Of a stretch of DNA of 64,000 bases, positions 11,305 to 24,300 are shown piece by piece. Position 1 is the first letter of the stretch; each line of letters opens with the position of its first letter. Under the pieces are notes generated by a model that searched no databases, was not told where the DNA came from, and saw only the letters and a program-made list of their open reading frames with translations. The stretch is from Ovis canadensis (lineage: Eukaryota; Chordata; Mammalia; Artiodactyla; Bovidae), in contig NC_091245.1 of NCBI RefSeq assembly GCF_042477335.2, positions 115,044,501 to 115,108,500 on the forward strand, written 5' to 3'. A program made the position numbers and the translations under genes.

Positions 11305-12300
11305 GAAAAGGCATACCAGACCACCTGACCTGCCTCTTGAGAAACCTATAAGCAGGTCAGGAAGCAACAGTTAGAACTTGACATGGAACAACAGACTGGT
11401 TCCAAATAGGAAAAGAAGTACATCAAGGCTGTATATTGTCACCCTGCTTATTTAACTTCTACGCAGAGTACATCATGAGAAACGCTAGGCTGGAAGAAGC
11501 ACAAGCTGGAATCAAGATTGCTGGGAGAAATATCAATAACCTCAGATATGCAGATGACACCACCCTTATGGTAGAAAGTGAAGAGGAACTAAAAAGCCTC
11601 TTGATGAAAGTGAAAGTGGAGAGTGAAAAAGTTGACTTAAAGCTCAACATTCAGAAAATGAAGATCATGGCATCCGGTCCCATCACTTCATGGGAAATAG
11701 ATGGGGAAACAGTGTAAACAGTGTCAGACTTTATTTTTTGGGGGCTCCAAAATCACTGCAGATGGTGACTGCAGCCATGAAATTAAAAGACACTTACTCC
11801 TTGGGAGAAAAGTTATGACCAACCTAGATAGCATATTCAAAAGCAGAGACATTACTTTGCCAACTAAGGTCCGTCTAGTCAAGGCTATGGTTTTTCCAGT
11901 GGTCGTGTATGGATGTGAGAGTTGGACTGTGAAGAAAGCTGAGTGCCGAAGAATTGATGCTTTTGAACTGTGGTGTTAGAGAAGACTCCTGAGAGTCCCT
12001 TGGACTGCAAGGAGATCAGCCCTGGGATTTCTTTGGAGGGAATGATGCTGAAGCTGAAACTCCAGTACTTTGGCCACCTCATGCGAAGAGACGACTTATT
12101 GGAAAATGATGCTGGGAGGGATTGGGGGCAGAAGGAGAAGGGGACGACAGAGGATGAGATGGCTGGATGGCATCACTGACTCAATGGATGTGAGTCTGAG
12201 TGAACTCCAGGAGTTGGTGATGGACAGGGAGGCCTGGCGTGCTGCCATTCATGTGGTTGCAAAGAGTCAGACACGACTGAGTGACTGAACTGAACTGAAC
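11305..12300 (+). mobile_element. BovB LINE, 5'-truncated copy
   Basis: The copy starts in the reverse transcriptase palm (DHLTCL-RNL region) and ends CTGAACTGAACTGAAC. The intact YADD box lies in the frame 11436-11717 (NNLRYADDTTLM). A stop is present near 11716, and another replaces a tryptophan near 11978. About 20 bp is also missing around 12010. It cannot encode an active enzyme. Confidence 0.92.
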
Positions 12301-13789
12301 CATAGGCATAGCTGAGCTACTCTCTCCTTTTATATCCCTTCAATTTGTTCTTTTGGATTTTCAATCCCAAAGTAGTTTGAAGGAAAAACCATGTCTGTTA
12401 AGTTTTACCATGCCACCTTTGAGAAGATAACTGCAAAGGGTGATATAGGGTTGTAGATAGGAAGCAGTAATTTTGTACAGTTTTTGAAGAGCTATTGTTT
12501 ATCAAAGAGCCCTCATGACGTAACAGCTCACAATAAGTCCTCTATAAAGTTTAGTGTCCATATTTTCTCAAAACAATCTCTCCTTTTTGATCACAGATTA
12601 GTTTTTTACCCCAGGTCATTCTACCCTTCCTTGGACTCTGTTGCTGCAGCTCCAGCATCAGTGAACCTGCCTAGCTTTCTGTGCCATTTGGCCAAGGACA
12701 GTGCTCCTGGGATCAGACGCAGTGGGTGAATCAGTTGTCCTTCTCAGCCACCTGTTTTACAACCTGGGGGGATAAAAAAACAAAAAAAACCAAAACTCTA
12801 TCTCTGTTTTACTCTGAGTTTGGGAGACTATTTCTGCAGTTTTTGTGACATAGCTCTAGGGCCTCAGAGGCTGTAGTTTCTCCATTGTAACAACAGAGGG
12901 CACCAATGCACCCTCTAAATTTAACTTTCTCCCAGATCATGTGAGTCATCAATAGCCTCCAGGACATTAAGATTTCAGACTTTTGGCGGTGAAGGAATTC
13001 CCTGTCATAGCTGGCTCACACCGACTTTCCAAAAAATATCTGCAGAATGAACCCTGCACCACATTATCCTCCTCCATCTGAAGGGCAGTAACCTTGACAG
13101 GAAAAGAAGTGTGATTCAGGTCCTTTAGATACCACAAGGGGACAGAATACATGGAGGAAATGTTTAGACGTAGTGCCAAGAAACACAGTTAGTCATCTGT
13201 AGGAACTTTGCAGTCCACCGAGAAGGAGTCATGATGAGAAAGGTTCTATTGATCACTCTAAGTCCAAGTGTAGAATCATAAAAATAAGCAAATCTTACTG
13301 AGATCCCACCTACTGTGTGTCAAGTACTCCATGAGATAATCTACTTTTGTTATTTTATTTAATTATAGCATGGCAGATGGCTTTCCCTGCTGGCTCAGAT
13401 GGTAAAGCAAGGCAGATATTCCATCCTGTCTTCAAATTAGCCAAAGAAACTATGTCTAAGAGAGTTCAGTTAGTTTACTTAGAGTTGCATAGACAATTAA
13501 ATGGTAGATTGAAATTAAGTCTGACTCTGAAGCCAGGGTGTGGTCTCCAGACCCACAGGAAAAGCACCAGTCAAAGGCCCTGGCTCTGCCTCCTCCTAGA
13601 GCTGCTTCTGACTTTAGAAAGGATGTGGGTATTGAAAAGATGGTAAATGTCATGACAGACCACCAAAATGGTCCACCTAGCTTAGCTGTAGAACAAGGCA
13701 ATGAGAACAAAGTCTCTTGAAATATCGGAAGAAATGGGTTCTATTACAGGAATACTTGGGTGGCCCAAAGTTTATGATAATCATTGTTC
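12301..13789. other. Intergenic, nearly featureless
   Basis: No gene is recognised. A roughly 30-bp piece resembling a Bov-tA head (TTTCCCTGCTGGCTCAGATG) is at 13379-13408. The short frames on both strands overlap without motifs. Confidence 0.4.
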
Positions 13790-14009
13790 CTTAGCTCAAG
13801 CTGCTATAACAAATTACTTGAGACTGGGTGGCTTAAATAACAATTTATATTCTCATGATTCTGGAAGCTGGAAGTCTGAGATCAGGATACCAGCATAGTC
13901 CGGTTCTTAATGAAACTCTCTTCTTGGTTTACAAACTTCCAACTTCTTGTTGTGCCCTCACACAATGGAGAGCAGAAGGAGAAGGTAAAACCATTTGGTG
14001 TCATTTCCA
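13790..14009 (-). mobile_element. MLT1-type MaLR LTR fragment
   Basis: The reverse complement of the 3' half of an MLT1 LTR is visible: CTGCTATAACAAATTACTTG, ACTGGGTGGCTTAAATAACA, GATTCTGGAAGCTGGAAGTC. It is an old, diverged copy. Confidence 0.75.
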
Positions 14010-14636
14010 GGGCTCCAAAGAGCTCTGGTAACACAGTCGTTTATGTCTCAATGCAGCAAAGAATTCAGTGAGAGGCAAAGTGACAGATAAGAAGTGATTT
14101 ATCAGAACAGGACGCTTGTAAAGCTTACAAGCAGACAGGCAAGAAATGCTTCGCCCCAAGAACTTACTGCACTACGGTTTCATAATGAAAGGAAAAGCAG
14201 GGATGGGGAGAACTTCTTGTTCATTCTTGAGTAGATGTCATGCTTCTCTCAGCAGCTTCTCCTCCAGGTTCAGCAGGGGAGTTTTCTTATCCCTACATGG
14301 ACAAGTTAGGTCCACAAATTAGTGTTTTTCATGTGTTCAGAGAGCATATCCTATAGATCATTAACTTACTGAGCTCACTGGGCAGGATGTGGGTCTCACG
14401 CCACCATTGTTTTATTGCTTGGGGGCATGTCTCACGCTTCTGTTGCATGGTTTTGTTACTAAGCAAGCCTGCTTGGTTTTGCGGCTAAGCAAACTTGTTT
14501 TCTTGGATAATCTTTAATTTACAAGGGTCTCCCATATTTTTTCTACTTACAATCCCATAGGGAGAGTCACTATTTAATCACCTACTTTGTCCCTTTACTC
14601 TGTCCCTATCAAAAGCAAGCTTTCCTGCATTTCTTC
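14010..14636 (-). mobile_element. Possible LTR-class repeat
   Basis: The GTAACACAGTCGTTTATGTC ... AGCAAAGAATTCAGTGAGAG ... TGATTTATCAGAACAGG pattern reads like the R/U5 side of a class I endogenous retroviral LTR on the minus strand. The family and the boundaries are unproven. Confidence 0.35.
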
Positions 14637-14639
14637 TTA

Positions 14640-14852
14640 GTGAAAGTGAAGTCGCTCAGTCGTGTCCTGCTCTTTGCGACCCCATGGACTGTAGCCTATT
14701 AAGCTCCTCTGGCCATGGGCTTTTCCAGGCGAGAGTACTGGAGTGGTTTGCCATTTTCTTCTCCAGGGGATCTTCCGGACCCGGGGATCGAACCCAGGTC
14801 TCCTGCATCCCAGGTAAGCAGATGCTTTACCGTCTGAGCCACTAGGAAGCCC
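14640..14852 (-). mobile_element. Bov-tA SINE at the UHMK1 promoter edge
   Basis: A near-complete reverse Bov-tA. The tail (GTCGCTCAGTCGTGTCCTGC) is at the left and the reverse complement of the tRNA-like head (GTCTGAGCCACTAGGAAGCC) at the right. It ends about 35 bp before the inverted CCAAT box of the UHMK1 promoter and about 260 bp before the start codon. Confidence 0.9.
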
Positions 14853-14959
14853 GCCCTCCCCAGGCCCGCCTCCTTCAGCCGACAGGATTGGCTCTTCCTC
14901 TATTTCCGGCTTCTGGGACCTCCCTCCCCACCCCGCCCCAGGAGGCGGTTTCCGGTGTC

Positions 14960-14971
14960 ATGGCGGCGTGA
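14960..14971 (+). other. Upstream ORF 1 (3 codons plus stop)
   Basis: ATGGCGGCGTGA encodes Met-Ala-Ala and then a stop. The ATG has G at +4 and coincides with the YY1-type motif. It lies in the leader only if transcription starts upstream of 14960. Confidence 0.45.
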
Positions 14972-15037
14972 GGTCCCGGCAGTCGGTGAGGCGGCTGCAG
15001 GCCCGTCCCTGCGGAGCCGCTGGTCCGGCGGGCGGGG

Positions 15038-15043
15038 ATGTGA
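15038..15043 (+). other. Upstream ORF 2: start-stop ATG-TGA
   Basis: An ATG is followed at once by TGA, 68 bp before the UHMK1 start. G occupies position -3 (GGG-ATG-T). Known start-stop elements hold ribosomes at the stop codon and lower downstream translation. That role here is inference. Confidence 0.6.
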
Positions 15044-15110
15044 CCGCAGGCCCTGCCGGCCTGCCCCGGGCGTCGAGTCAGCTCCGTGTCAGCCCCCTCA
15101 GTCCGCACCG

Positions 15111-15378
15111 ATGGCGGGATCCGGCTGCGCGTGGGGCGCGGAGCCGCCGCGGTTTCTGGAAGCCTTCGGACGGCTGTGGCAGGTACAGAGCCGCCTGGGT
15201 AGCGGCTCCTCGGCCTCGGTGTATCGGGTGCGTTGCTGCGGCACACCCGGCTCGCCCCCAGGAGCGCTGAAGCAGTTCCTACCGCCAGGAACCACCGGGG
15301 CTGCGGCCTCGGCCGCCGAGTATGGTTTCCGCAAAGAGAGGGCGGCGCTGGAGCAGTTGCAGGGTCACAGGAACATCG
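15111..15378 (+). CDS. UHMK1: UHMK1 coding exon 1
   Basis: This exon encodes residues 1-89 and the first base of codon 90: the N-terminus, the glycine-rich loop and Lys54. It lies in the CpG island. The donor is ATCG|GTAATT. Intron 1 (15379-16656) contains AT-rich unique sequence and no repeat that I recognise. Confidence 0.97.
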
Positions 15379-18300
15379 GTAATTGCCGCTGTCTCCCTTC
15401 TTGTCTTGCCCAGGTCCCAGTTTTAGTGTGCTGTCTCTTTCAGCCTGGCGTTCCGTCTCCCGTATTTTAGGCTGGAGAAGTGGGGCTCGCCCTGTGCCCA
15501 TCACCGGTACAAGGCCGTTTCCCATCCCCCTTTCACTCTGCAGTACGGGGAAGATGGTCTGCTTTGCTCGTAGTAGATGCTCAGTAAATTCTGTTTTGCT
15601 TCAGTTCTCACTAGAGAATGTTGCACAGAGAATTGTCTTCTCAAGTGAAAGGAGGTGTATCTTTGGTAAATTGTCATCTCTTGTACGGAAATTTTTGAAT
15701 CTTTGCACACCAGTGAAAAATGGGAAATATTTCTTGTACTTGTGACGTCAATACTAATAACTCGTATAGGTTGTTCTTGATACATATTTGGTATGGATTT
15801 GGGAGAAATGACTCCTAAATTTTACATAGATGTTCGTATGGAAGTGTGAAAATTATACATGTACACTTTATACTTTTAGCCAGGTAAGACCATGTTTCAT
15901 CATTCAGATATTTAGAATGTAAGATATATAATGATTACTGGTGATTGATTTACAAAAACAGTTTTCATTCTTATTATACCAACGGAGAGCTTATAATTAG
16001 TTATGGCTTTATAAATGGTCTTACTTGCTGGCAAACATGATCCATATTTAATTTGAAGAGTGACCTCTTTAATACTGCCATTTAAAGAAGAATGTCTTAA
16101 TACTAGTGTTGCTTTTTTTTTCCCCTTTTCTTTTTCAAGGGTTGCTAAATGGTGTATATAACCTGGCTATTTAGGAGGGAATTTTTTTGGCTTAAGGACT
16201 TGATGAATCTCTACAAGATTGTTAAAATGTCATCTTGAATATCTTAATCTTTTCTTTTAATATTAATAGAGTGCTATTCTGAATCAGGAAAGGATCTTCA
16301 GTTTTGATTTTGCATGTTGTGACATTTTGTTAAGAGTACTTAGTATTTGGATTTTTCTTCTGATCAGTTTTGCTTGGCACCCAAGTGCATATTCACCCAT
16401 CACTGAGTGCTTGGGAAACACAGTTTGAATTATTATGTCATATCTAATATCTTTTAGTAGTAATCTGCTGCTGAAGGTCATCTCATTTTGTTAAAATAAC
16501 CGAGTTGCCCAAAAATCTTACTCATGGTTGGAATAAATTCCAGTGGCTTGCTCATTAAAGTTATCCTTATCTAGACTACCCCCAATTTTTATCTACTTTA
16601 ATAGTCACTTATTCTGAATCTGGTTTTTAAAGTATTGTAATTAATTTCTTTTTTAGTGACTTTGTATGGAGTCTTCACAATCCACTTCTCTCCAAATGTG
16701 CCATCACGCTGTCTGTTGCTTGAACTCCTGGATGTCAGTGTTTCGGAATTGCTTTTATATTCCAGTCACCAGGGTTGTTCCATGTGGATGATACAGCATT
16801 GTGCCAGAGATGTTCTAGAGGCCCTTGCTTTTCTTCATCATGAGGGTTATGTCCACGCAGACCTCAAGCCACGTAACATATTGTGGAGTGCCGAGAATGA
16901 ATGTTTTAAACTCATTGACTTTGGACTTAGCTTCAAAGAAGGCAATCAGGTAAGACATACTTTCTCTCCCCAGCCCCTCAGTGGTCTAAAACAAATATTT
17001 TTAAATAACAGAGGTGATTTAGTAGAGACTTAAGAGATATTTGGGGCTTCCCTGATGGCTCAGATGGTAAAGCATCTGCCTGCAATGCAGAAGACCCAGG
17101 TTCAATTCCTGGGTCAGGAAGATCCCCTGGAGAAGGGAATGGCTACCCACTTCAGTATTCTTGTCTGGAAAATTCCATGCACAGAGGCTGGCAGGCTACA
17201 GTCCATGGGGTTGCAAAAAGGCGGACACGACTGAGCGTCTAACACACATGTTTGAGTCAGGTAGGAGAGAGCTAATACAAGAGGGCTCTGAAATTTTTAA
17301 AAGTACTTTACATAGAACACTATTTTTCTTTGAGTGTTTGGTTAATTGTTGAATTACTGTTACTGATGTTTTCATGTTGGGACTCTAATGGAAGAACTCA
17401 CGTGATAGTTCTGGCAAATGGTCCATTTTCCATAGTTTATCTGCTCTTTGCAGAGTGTCCTTATTTTTCAGCAGTGCCTCACAGGCAAGAGAGTATCTAA
17501 AGAAATGAGCAGTTGTATGGAAAGTGTGCAGCTTGCCTTTGAGAACTATCCAGTTAATGAACCAAAGAATTATGATCGCCAAGGACTAAAAATTCTGCCA
17601 TTCAGTGTGACATTGGCCTATCACACATTCTGAGAGGTAAATACACTGTAGAGATGGATGGAAGGTGGGCAGTTTTTGATTGGTTATAATACTTACTCAT
17701 TTTCTTCAGGATGTAAAGTATATTCAGACAGACGGGTATCGGGCTCCGGAAGCAGAACTGCAGAATTGCTTGGCCCAGGCTGGCCTGCAGAGTGATACAG
17801 AATGTACCTCAGCTGTTGATCTGTGGAGCCTAGGAATCATTTTACTGGAAATGTTCTCAGGAATGAAATTGAAACATACAGTCAGATCTCAGGAATGGAA
17901 GGTAAACTGAACCAGTGTTTTGCTTTCAGGTCCTTAATCCCAGTGTAAGAGTACTCAGTTTATAATGATTTTCGTTGAGGACTCTGATTGCTTTATCTCC
18001 TCCATATTCCCCTTACTACCTTTAATGCTGCTTACTCCTCAGTCCCATAGCTACAGATGCGCTAGGGAGCATTGCATGCTCACTGTTTTTAGCTGAGGCC
18101 TGGCATGTTGTAAGTGCTTGATAAAGTGTTTGAATGAATGCCTTTTCCTGAGGAAGTAAAAGTGGTTTGTTCAGTAAAGTAATTGTATTACATTCTAAAA
18201 TATTACTAATACAGTAGTACTCTGTGAGGATTGTTAGAATGGATATTAGTTATTTACACGTGAAAACCTGGGGGCACGAATATGTAAAACCACTAACTCA

Positions 18301-21300
18301 AGGTCATACAACTGGATGTTCTGGACCAAATTCTGCCCCTCGTAGTCAGAAGGCCAGTGTTCTGCCGACGGCTCCACGCTGCTTCCTGTTTGTGCTCTGT
18401 ACATGAACTGTCCTGAGAAAGTGACTGCTGCTCATAACATTGTTTGCTTGAGAACATGGGTTCTAAGTTCCAACTGACATAGGAATTTACTTTTTGCGTA
18501 TTTGTGAGTTAAGAATTAACTGCAGTATTTTTTCAAACATATTGAGGCTTGAATGTTGTGACGGTATCAGTCTCTTTTAGACTAGGTGTTTGAAAAGCAA
18601 TATGGTGTTTAGGAATTAGATTTTGATATGAAGCAAGTATTTTTTTGAGCATATAATACTTAGTGTGTTGCTGTTATACAGAATTTTATTTCTCTTAAAC
18701 CCCTAGTCATCTATATCTGTTGAAACAGTTCTTGGAAGGAATGCTTTAATAGCCTAGTAGTTGTACCTTACTTTTGGCAAAAAAAAAAAAAAATGCTGCT
18801 ATAATATGCTGTAAAACCAGTATCACTCTTTGTCATTGGTACCTGCACACAGTCCAGTGTACTTTGGGGGTACTTTCTCTAGTGCTTTTACAGATAAACA
18901 CATCAATTTCCTGCATTAGGTTTGACTCACTTTGAATTCTTTGGACTTTTTCTGAGAGCCAGTTAGAATTAGATCACATTCAGTGATCTAGTTAATTATT
19001 AACTTAGGCATTTAATTTTTTTTCTTTTTTGGTGAAATTTAGAGGCTGATGTGTATTAAAGCAGTCCTCACTATTTGCCCCCTAGATAAAAGTATCATTC
19101 TGTATTGTATCCCTTTCTGTGGAGGCACAATTACCAAATGTGAGCTTAGGCTCTGAAGTTAAATCTCTAGGGTTTATATCTTCCCTTCATCTTTAAGTTA
19201 CTTATTTAGGTTTACTAAACTGTGGTTTACTTTCAGTAAAATGATGATAAGAGTGTTGAAATGATATCTAATTCTTAGCATAGTGTGTGGCCTGTGGTAA
19301 GTATTGCTATTTGGTGATGATAAATTGAGTATTTTTACTCATGTACACACTTCATAGTACTCCTGGAGAAAATGTTATGTTCCACAAGGATTTAAGGTAT
19401 GAATAATGTGACAGGTGCAGTTTTTAAATTCTGCCATGGTTTCTCCTTGATAGTTTATTTTATTCCATCTGGAAACCAATTGACTCATGATGAGGACACT
19501 CTGACTCACCTAGTGCACGTTTATTTTCTCAGTTTGCATTAAATTACATTTCTGTGTGGTTGCCTTGGTATTTTGTTTCTTTATTCATTCACCTAGTAAA
19601 TGTTCACACAGTGTTAGATACTGAGAATAGAGAAAAAATTCCTCTTCTCTAGAAGTTTTATAATAATGTATGTAATCCCCTTCATTAAGATTATAAACTT
19701 TCAGAAGAGAGTGTTTTCTGTTGTATTTAACTTACCAAACTGTTCAGTGCTGTGTGCCTAGTACTCAACAAATAAGGACTGAACTGGATAACCAAAGAAG
19801 AACTTTTCTGTCTTTTTAGGCAAATAGTTCTGCTATTATTGATCACATATTTGCCAGTAAAGCAGTGGTGAATGCCGCAATTCCAGCCTATCACCTAAGA
19901 GACCTTATCAAAAGGTACATTACATGTACTTTAAACTTGCTTTTTTTCCTGAATGGATTTATATTATTTTCTGGCTTGCTTAATCATGTAGAGGTTTTGC
20001 TTCCTCAGAATTAAAAACTTTAGATATTCTATACAGACTGGTTTCTAATAAGAAACAAAAGTGTTCTTTTTTTCATGGCAAGTACCAGGTATTAGGCTGT
20101 TACCGCTGTTCAGTGGAAGATAGATGATGAGTCACTGTATGTTGGGCCTTCTGTAACTCTGGCAGTTCTGTAAATGATGGAGAATAGGTGTTTAAAGAAT
20201 CTTTACTAACTAAAGACCAAGTTTACTTTGGAATGCCAAAATAATATTTCATGTAAAGTAATTATATATTATACTTTAAATAATTACCATTGAAAACTTT
20301 GGGGACAGATAGAGTGTTTTGCCTTCACCCGTTTCCCTTAGTGGTAACATCTTAAAAATCTGAGTACCATGTCAAGACTAGGAAATTGATAGTACAGTCC
20401 ATGGAACTCAGATCTCACCAGTTTTACGGGCACATGTTTGTGTGTATGTGTGTATGTTTTACAAATTACAGTAGTTTTAAGTAGCTGCTAGTAGCTGATT
20501 GATACTAGATATTGCATGTTGCAGTTTACATTGAAAAGAGGCGTGTAAAATTACATCATAGATTCTAGGATAGAAGTCAAATTATATAATGGATTCTAAA
20601 GGAGATCAGCCCTGGGATTTCTTTGGAAGGAATGATGCTAAAGCTGAAACTCCAGTACTTCGGCCACCTCATGGCGAAGAGTTGACTCATTGGAAAAGAC
20701 TGATGCTGGGAGGGATTGGGGGCAGCAGAGAAGGGGCCGACAGAAGATGAGATGGCTGGATGGCATCACTGACTCGATGGACGTGAGTCTGAGTGAACTC
20801 CGGGAGTTGGTGATGGACAGGGAGGCCTGGCGTGCTGCAATTCATGGGGTCGCAAAGAGTCGGACACGACTGAGCGACTGGACTGAACTGAAGATAGACT
20901 TAGAAGTCTAAGTTCTAGCATTGACTTTGTTATTTAGCTTGAGGGTTTTTTTGTTTTTAATGATAACTATTCTTTTTCTTTCTGCAACTAATACTAGATT
21001 TGGAAGCTATAAAAAATTGTGATGAGAAATTGTAAGCTCATTTTCTAGTATTAGTGCTTTGCTCTATTTCTTTTCAGTATTTTCCTTCGTATTTTGTTGT
21101 GTATGCATGCAAATTATTCAGACCTTTTTTTTGTTAGACTAAAACATAAATACTGAAAAAAAATGTATAGCTTAGTGAATACTTAGGAATATTATTGTAT
21201 CTACCATCTAGGTTGAGAAATAGAACTTTACCAGCTACTCTAGAAGTCCTCTGTGTACCCCATCCCAATTGCAAGCCCCTTCTTCCTCCCTAAAAGAACC

Positions 21301-24300
21301 ACTGCCCTGATTTCATGGTTGTTACTTCCTTGTTTTTATTATAGTTAAGTGTGCATCCCTAAATACTATAGTTTAATGTTGCTCTTCTATTAAGAATCCC
21401 TTTTAACTTTCATTTTCTCTAAAAAGTCCCTTTCCATCTCCTGACCCCCTTTTCCCTTGTTTATTTGTTGAACAGCCTGGATTGCTGACTCAGTATAGTT
21501 GTCCACAGTCTGAATTTTACAGATGGTGCTATTGTAGTATAGTTTAACATATTGCCCTATTTTCTTTAAATTGGTGGTTGTATATATGGTACTGTGTTTT
21601 TTTAGGTTAGCAGATAATGTGGCTATCTCCATTTGATGTGTTAATAGCTGTTAATACTCAATGCCTAGATCTATTACTTTGTTAGGAGTTGTAGAACAGT
21701 GATGTTCTTAGTCTCCTTGTTTAGTTAACTAAAGATGAAATAAATGCTTGATTCACTTAATTAGCTTGTTTTCATAATGAATTGATTCCTTATCATCTTT
21801 CAAAGTGGATTATTTCCTTTTTGAAAGGTCAAAATATCATTATTAACTAATGTATCTAAATATATTTGTTATAGTTTAATCCATTGCAGTTCTTATCCTA
21901 ATTGAAGCTGAAATTATCTCATCTTTGATGAATTTGAGGCTTTGCAGGTTAGCTTTGGCATACCTTTCTTTAATAGCTTCATCACTGTCTGGCATGAGAA
22001 GATGTTTCCAGTTCAAAGCGTACATTTCCTGCTCCAGACCTGGAAGTAGCCGTTTCTCCAAGAAGCCTGGTTTCTTTTAGTAGGAAGTAGTATTTCCCGC
22101 AGTCTGGGATGTGAGGCGATCTGGTTGTGACATCTGTCCTCCTGTGCAGCTAAACTGGCTGACTGGGCAGGTGTCTCCTCCCTCCTGCACAGCTCCATGT
22201 GCGGGCTTCCCGAAGGTGTGTGCTCGGTCGAAGTGGATGACCATCCCCGATAAAGGAGAACTGGTCTTTGGTCAAGGGTATATGAGTAGCTGCACTCTCT
22301 GCTACGGAGAAGGCAGTGGCACCCCACTCCAGTACTCTTGCCTGGAAAATCCCATGGACGGAGGAGCCTGGTAGGCTGCAGTCCATAGGGTCACTAAGAG
22401 TCGGACATGACTGAGAGACTTCACTTTCATGCATTGGAGAAGGAAATGGCAGCCCACTCCAGTGTTCTTGCCTGGAGAATCTCAGGGACGGTGGAGCCTG
22501 GTGGGCTGCCGTCGATGGGGTCACACAGAGTTGGACACGACTGAAGCGACTTAGCAGCAGCAGCAGCTCTCTGCTAGAACCTCCAAGTAAAAGGCACTCA
22601 ATCGTGTCTGAGTCTTTGTGACTCCATGGACTATACAGTTCATGGAATTCTCCAGGCCAGAATACTGGAGTGGGTAGCCGTTCCCTTCTCCAGGGGATCT
22701 TCCAACCCAGGGATCGAACTCAGGTCTCCCACATTGCAGGTGGATTCTTTACCAGCTGAGCCACCAGGGAAGCCCAAACAAGCTCTCAAAACCACAGTCT
22801 GGGTATTAAGAATACTCATTGCTGTTGGGGTGATCATTGATTCTAGGCCTGTTAAGTGGGTGGAGTTCATACTGAGATTTCTCATTTAAATTCAATACCA
22901 CAATGTTTTTACTTCTTCTGTTTTATATCTCTTTTCTTTTATGTCAAGAATTCTGCTTCTTAAGGACAAAGAGAATGTCAGATTAGAATATTTCATTATT
23001 ACTCATTTGCTTTATTCCACATTACACTAAAACAGTCTCAATAATAGTGCTATAGTAAGATTACTGAAAACAGTTGCTTTTGCATATGCTCTTCCTATTC
23101 TCCCATTTGAAAAATAGTTATAACCGTGTTGTCAGATTATATGGCTATTACATGCTATGCACTGTTTATTTTTCAAACACTCTCATTTAGTCAGATTTGT
23201 GTGTAACTAGATATTTAATGTTCATCACTGGTCCTTGTATTCTTATCATTTTAGTGTACTGAAGCTTGTTCTTTTGATTGTAGGATTAATATTCTCTTGA
23301 GTTCTTGCTTGTTAATAATAGTTAAACTGTGTTATTAAACACTTGAAAGTCTGTTTATCTGAGTATAAAAATCCTTGGCAGACTTTTTTCTTGAGTGTTT
23401 TAAACATATTACAGTTGATCCTTGAACAGCATGGGTTTGAACTACGTGAGTCCATTTATACACAGATTTTGTTACTACATGATGTGCAGTTGGTTGACTC
23501 TGTGGTACAGGAATGTGGATACAGAGAAACTGTGGATATGGAGGGCCATATGTAAGTTAAATGGATTTTTAGCTGGGGAGAGGGTGTACTCCTAACCTGA
23601 AGTTGTTCAGGGGTCAACTGTAGTCCATTTTCTTCTAGCAGATAGTGTTGCTGTTGAAGGCAGAGTGCTGATGACACTTTGTTTTTAAGTAATTTGGTCT
23701 TTAGGTCTAAATGCTGTGAGGATTTCATGTTTTTGTTAAAAGTCTAGTGATTTTACCAGAATAATAGATTTTGATTGCTCTGGGTCTGAATTCTTAAGAA
23801 ATATGTAGTTTTAGATCTTTTTGTTTGTTGTATGAAAGTATTCTTAAGTTAAAATTCTTAGTGTTTGTTCCATTACTTTGCTTTTTTTTCCCCTTCACTC
23901 CCATTTTATAGGCATTATTAATAGATTTTCTCTGACTATTCAGTATTATCACTCTCTTGAATAGTTTTTTATTTATTTTATTATTTCTTTTTGATCTAAC
24001 AATTTTTTCTCCTTTTTGCCTTCTGTTTATCTTTAGGACATCATCTTTTGTTTTTATTCATCCTTACGTGACTTCCAGCTTAAGCTTAGTTTATGAAGTG
24101 ATTCCTTTTATTCCTGTGTTTTGTTACCTGATTTTTGATATTTTCTAGTTTTGATTTATGTTACTCTCTAACACCTTGTATCTTTGTGAACAATGCCCTG
24201 GCCTCATTTTCAGATGGTTGGCCATAGTGCTCCTGGGTGTTGTGGTCATCCTAGTTTTGATTTATGTTACTCTCTAACACTCTGTATCTTTGTGAACAGT

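Larger units (their letters stand above)
14853..15400 (+). promoter_or_regulatory. UHMK1: UHMK1 CpG-island promoter and 5' leader
   Basis: The stretch is strongly GC- and CpG-rich, in sharp contrast to the AT-rich flanks, and has no TATA box. An inverted CCAAT box (ATTGG, 14887-14891; NF-Y type), two ETS-type TTCCGG sites (14904-14909 and 14950-14955) and a YY1-type ATGGCGGC (14960-14967) lie in order. This is the usual set for a broadly expressed CpG-island gene. The transcription start was not measured. From the YY1 and ETS positions I infer it at roughly 14920-14960. The region continues into coding exon 1. Confidence 0.75.

Noticed and set aside
11436..12288. Reverse-transcriptase-like ORFs (YADD box) as a gene
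   Set aside because: They are fragments of a 5'-truncated BovB copy with a stop, a deletion and the BovB 3' tail. The same applies to the frames at 1192-2062, 45255-45683, 55086-55904 and 63113-63973.
14955..15110. In-frame upstream extension of UHMK1 starting at GTG 14955
   Set aside because: It would lengthen a 419-residue protein whose length matches the family exactly, has no ATG and runs through GC-rich leader sequence.
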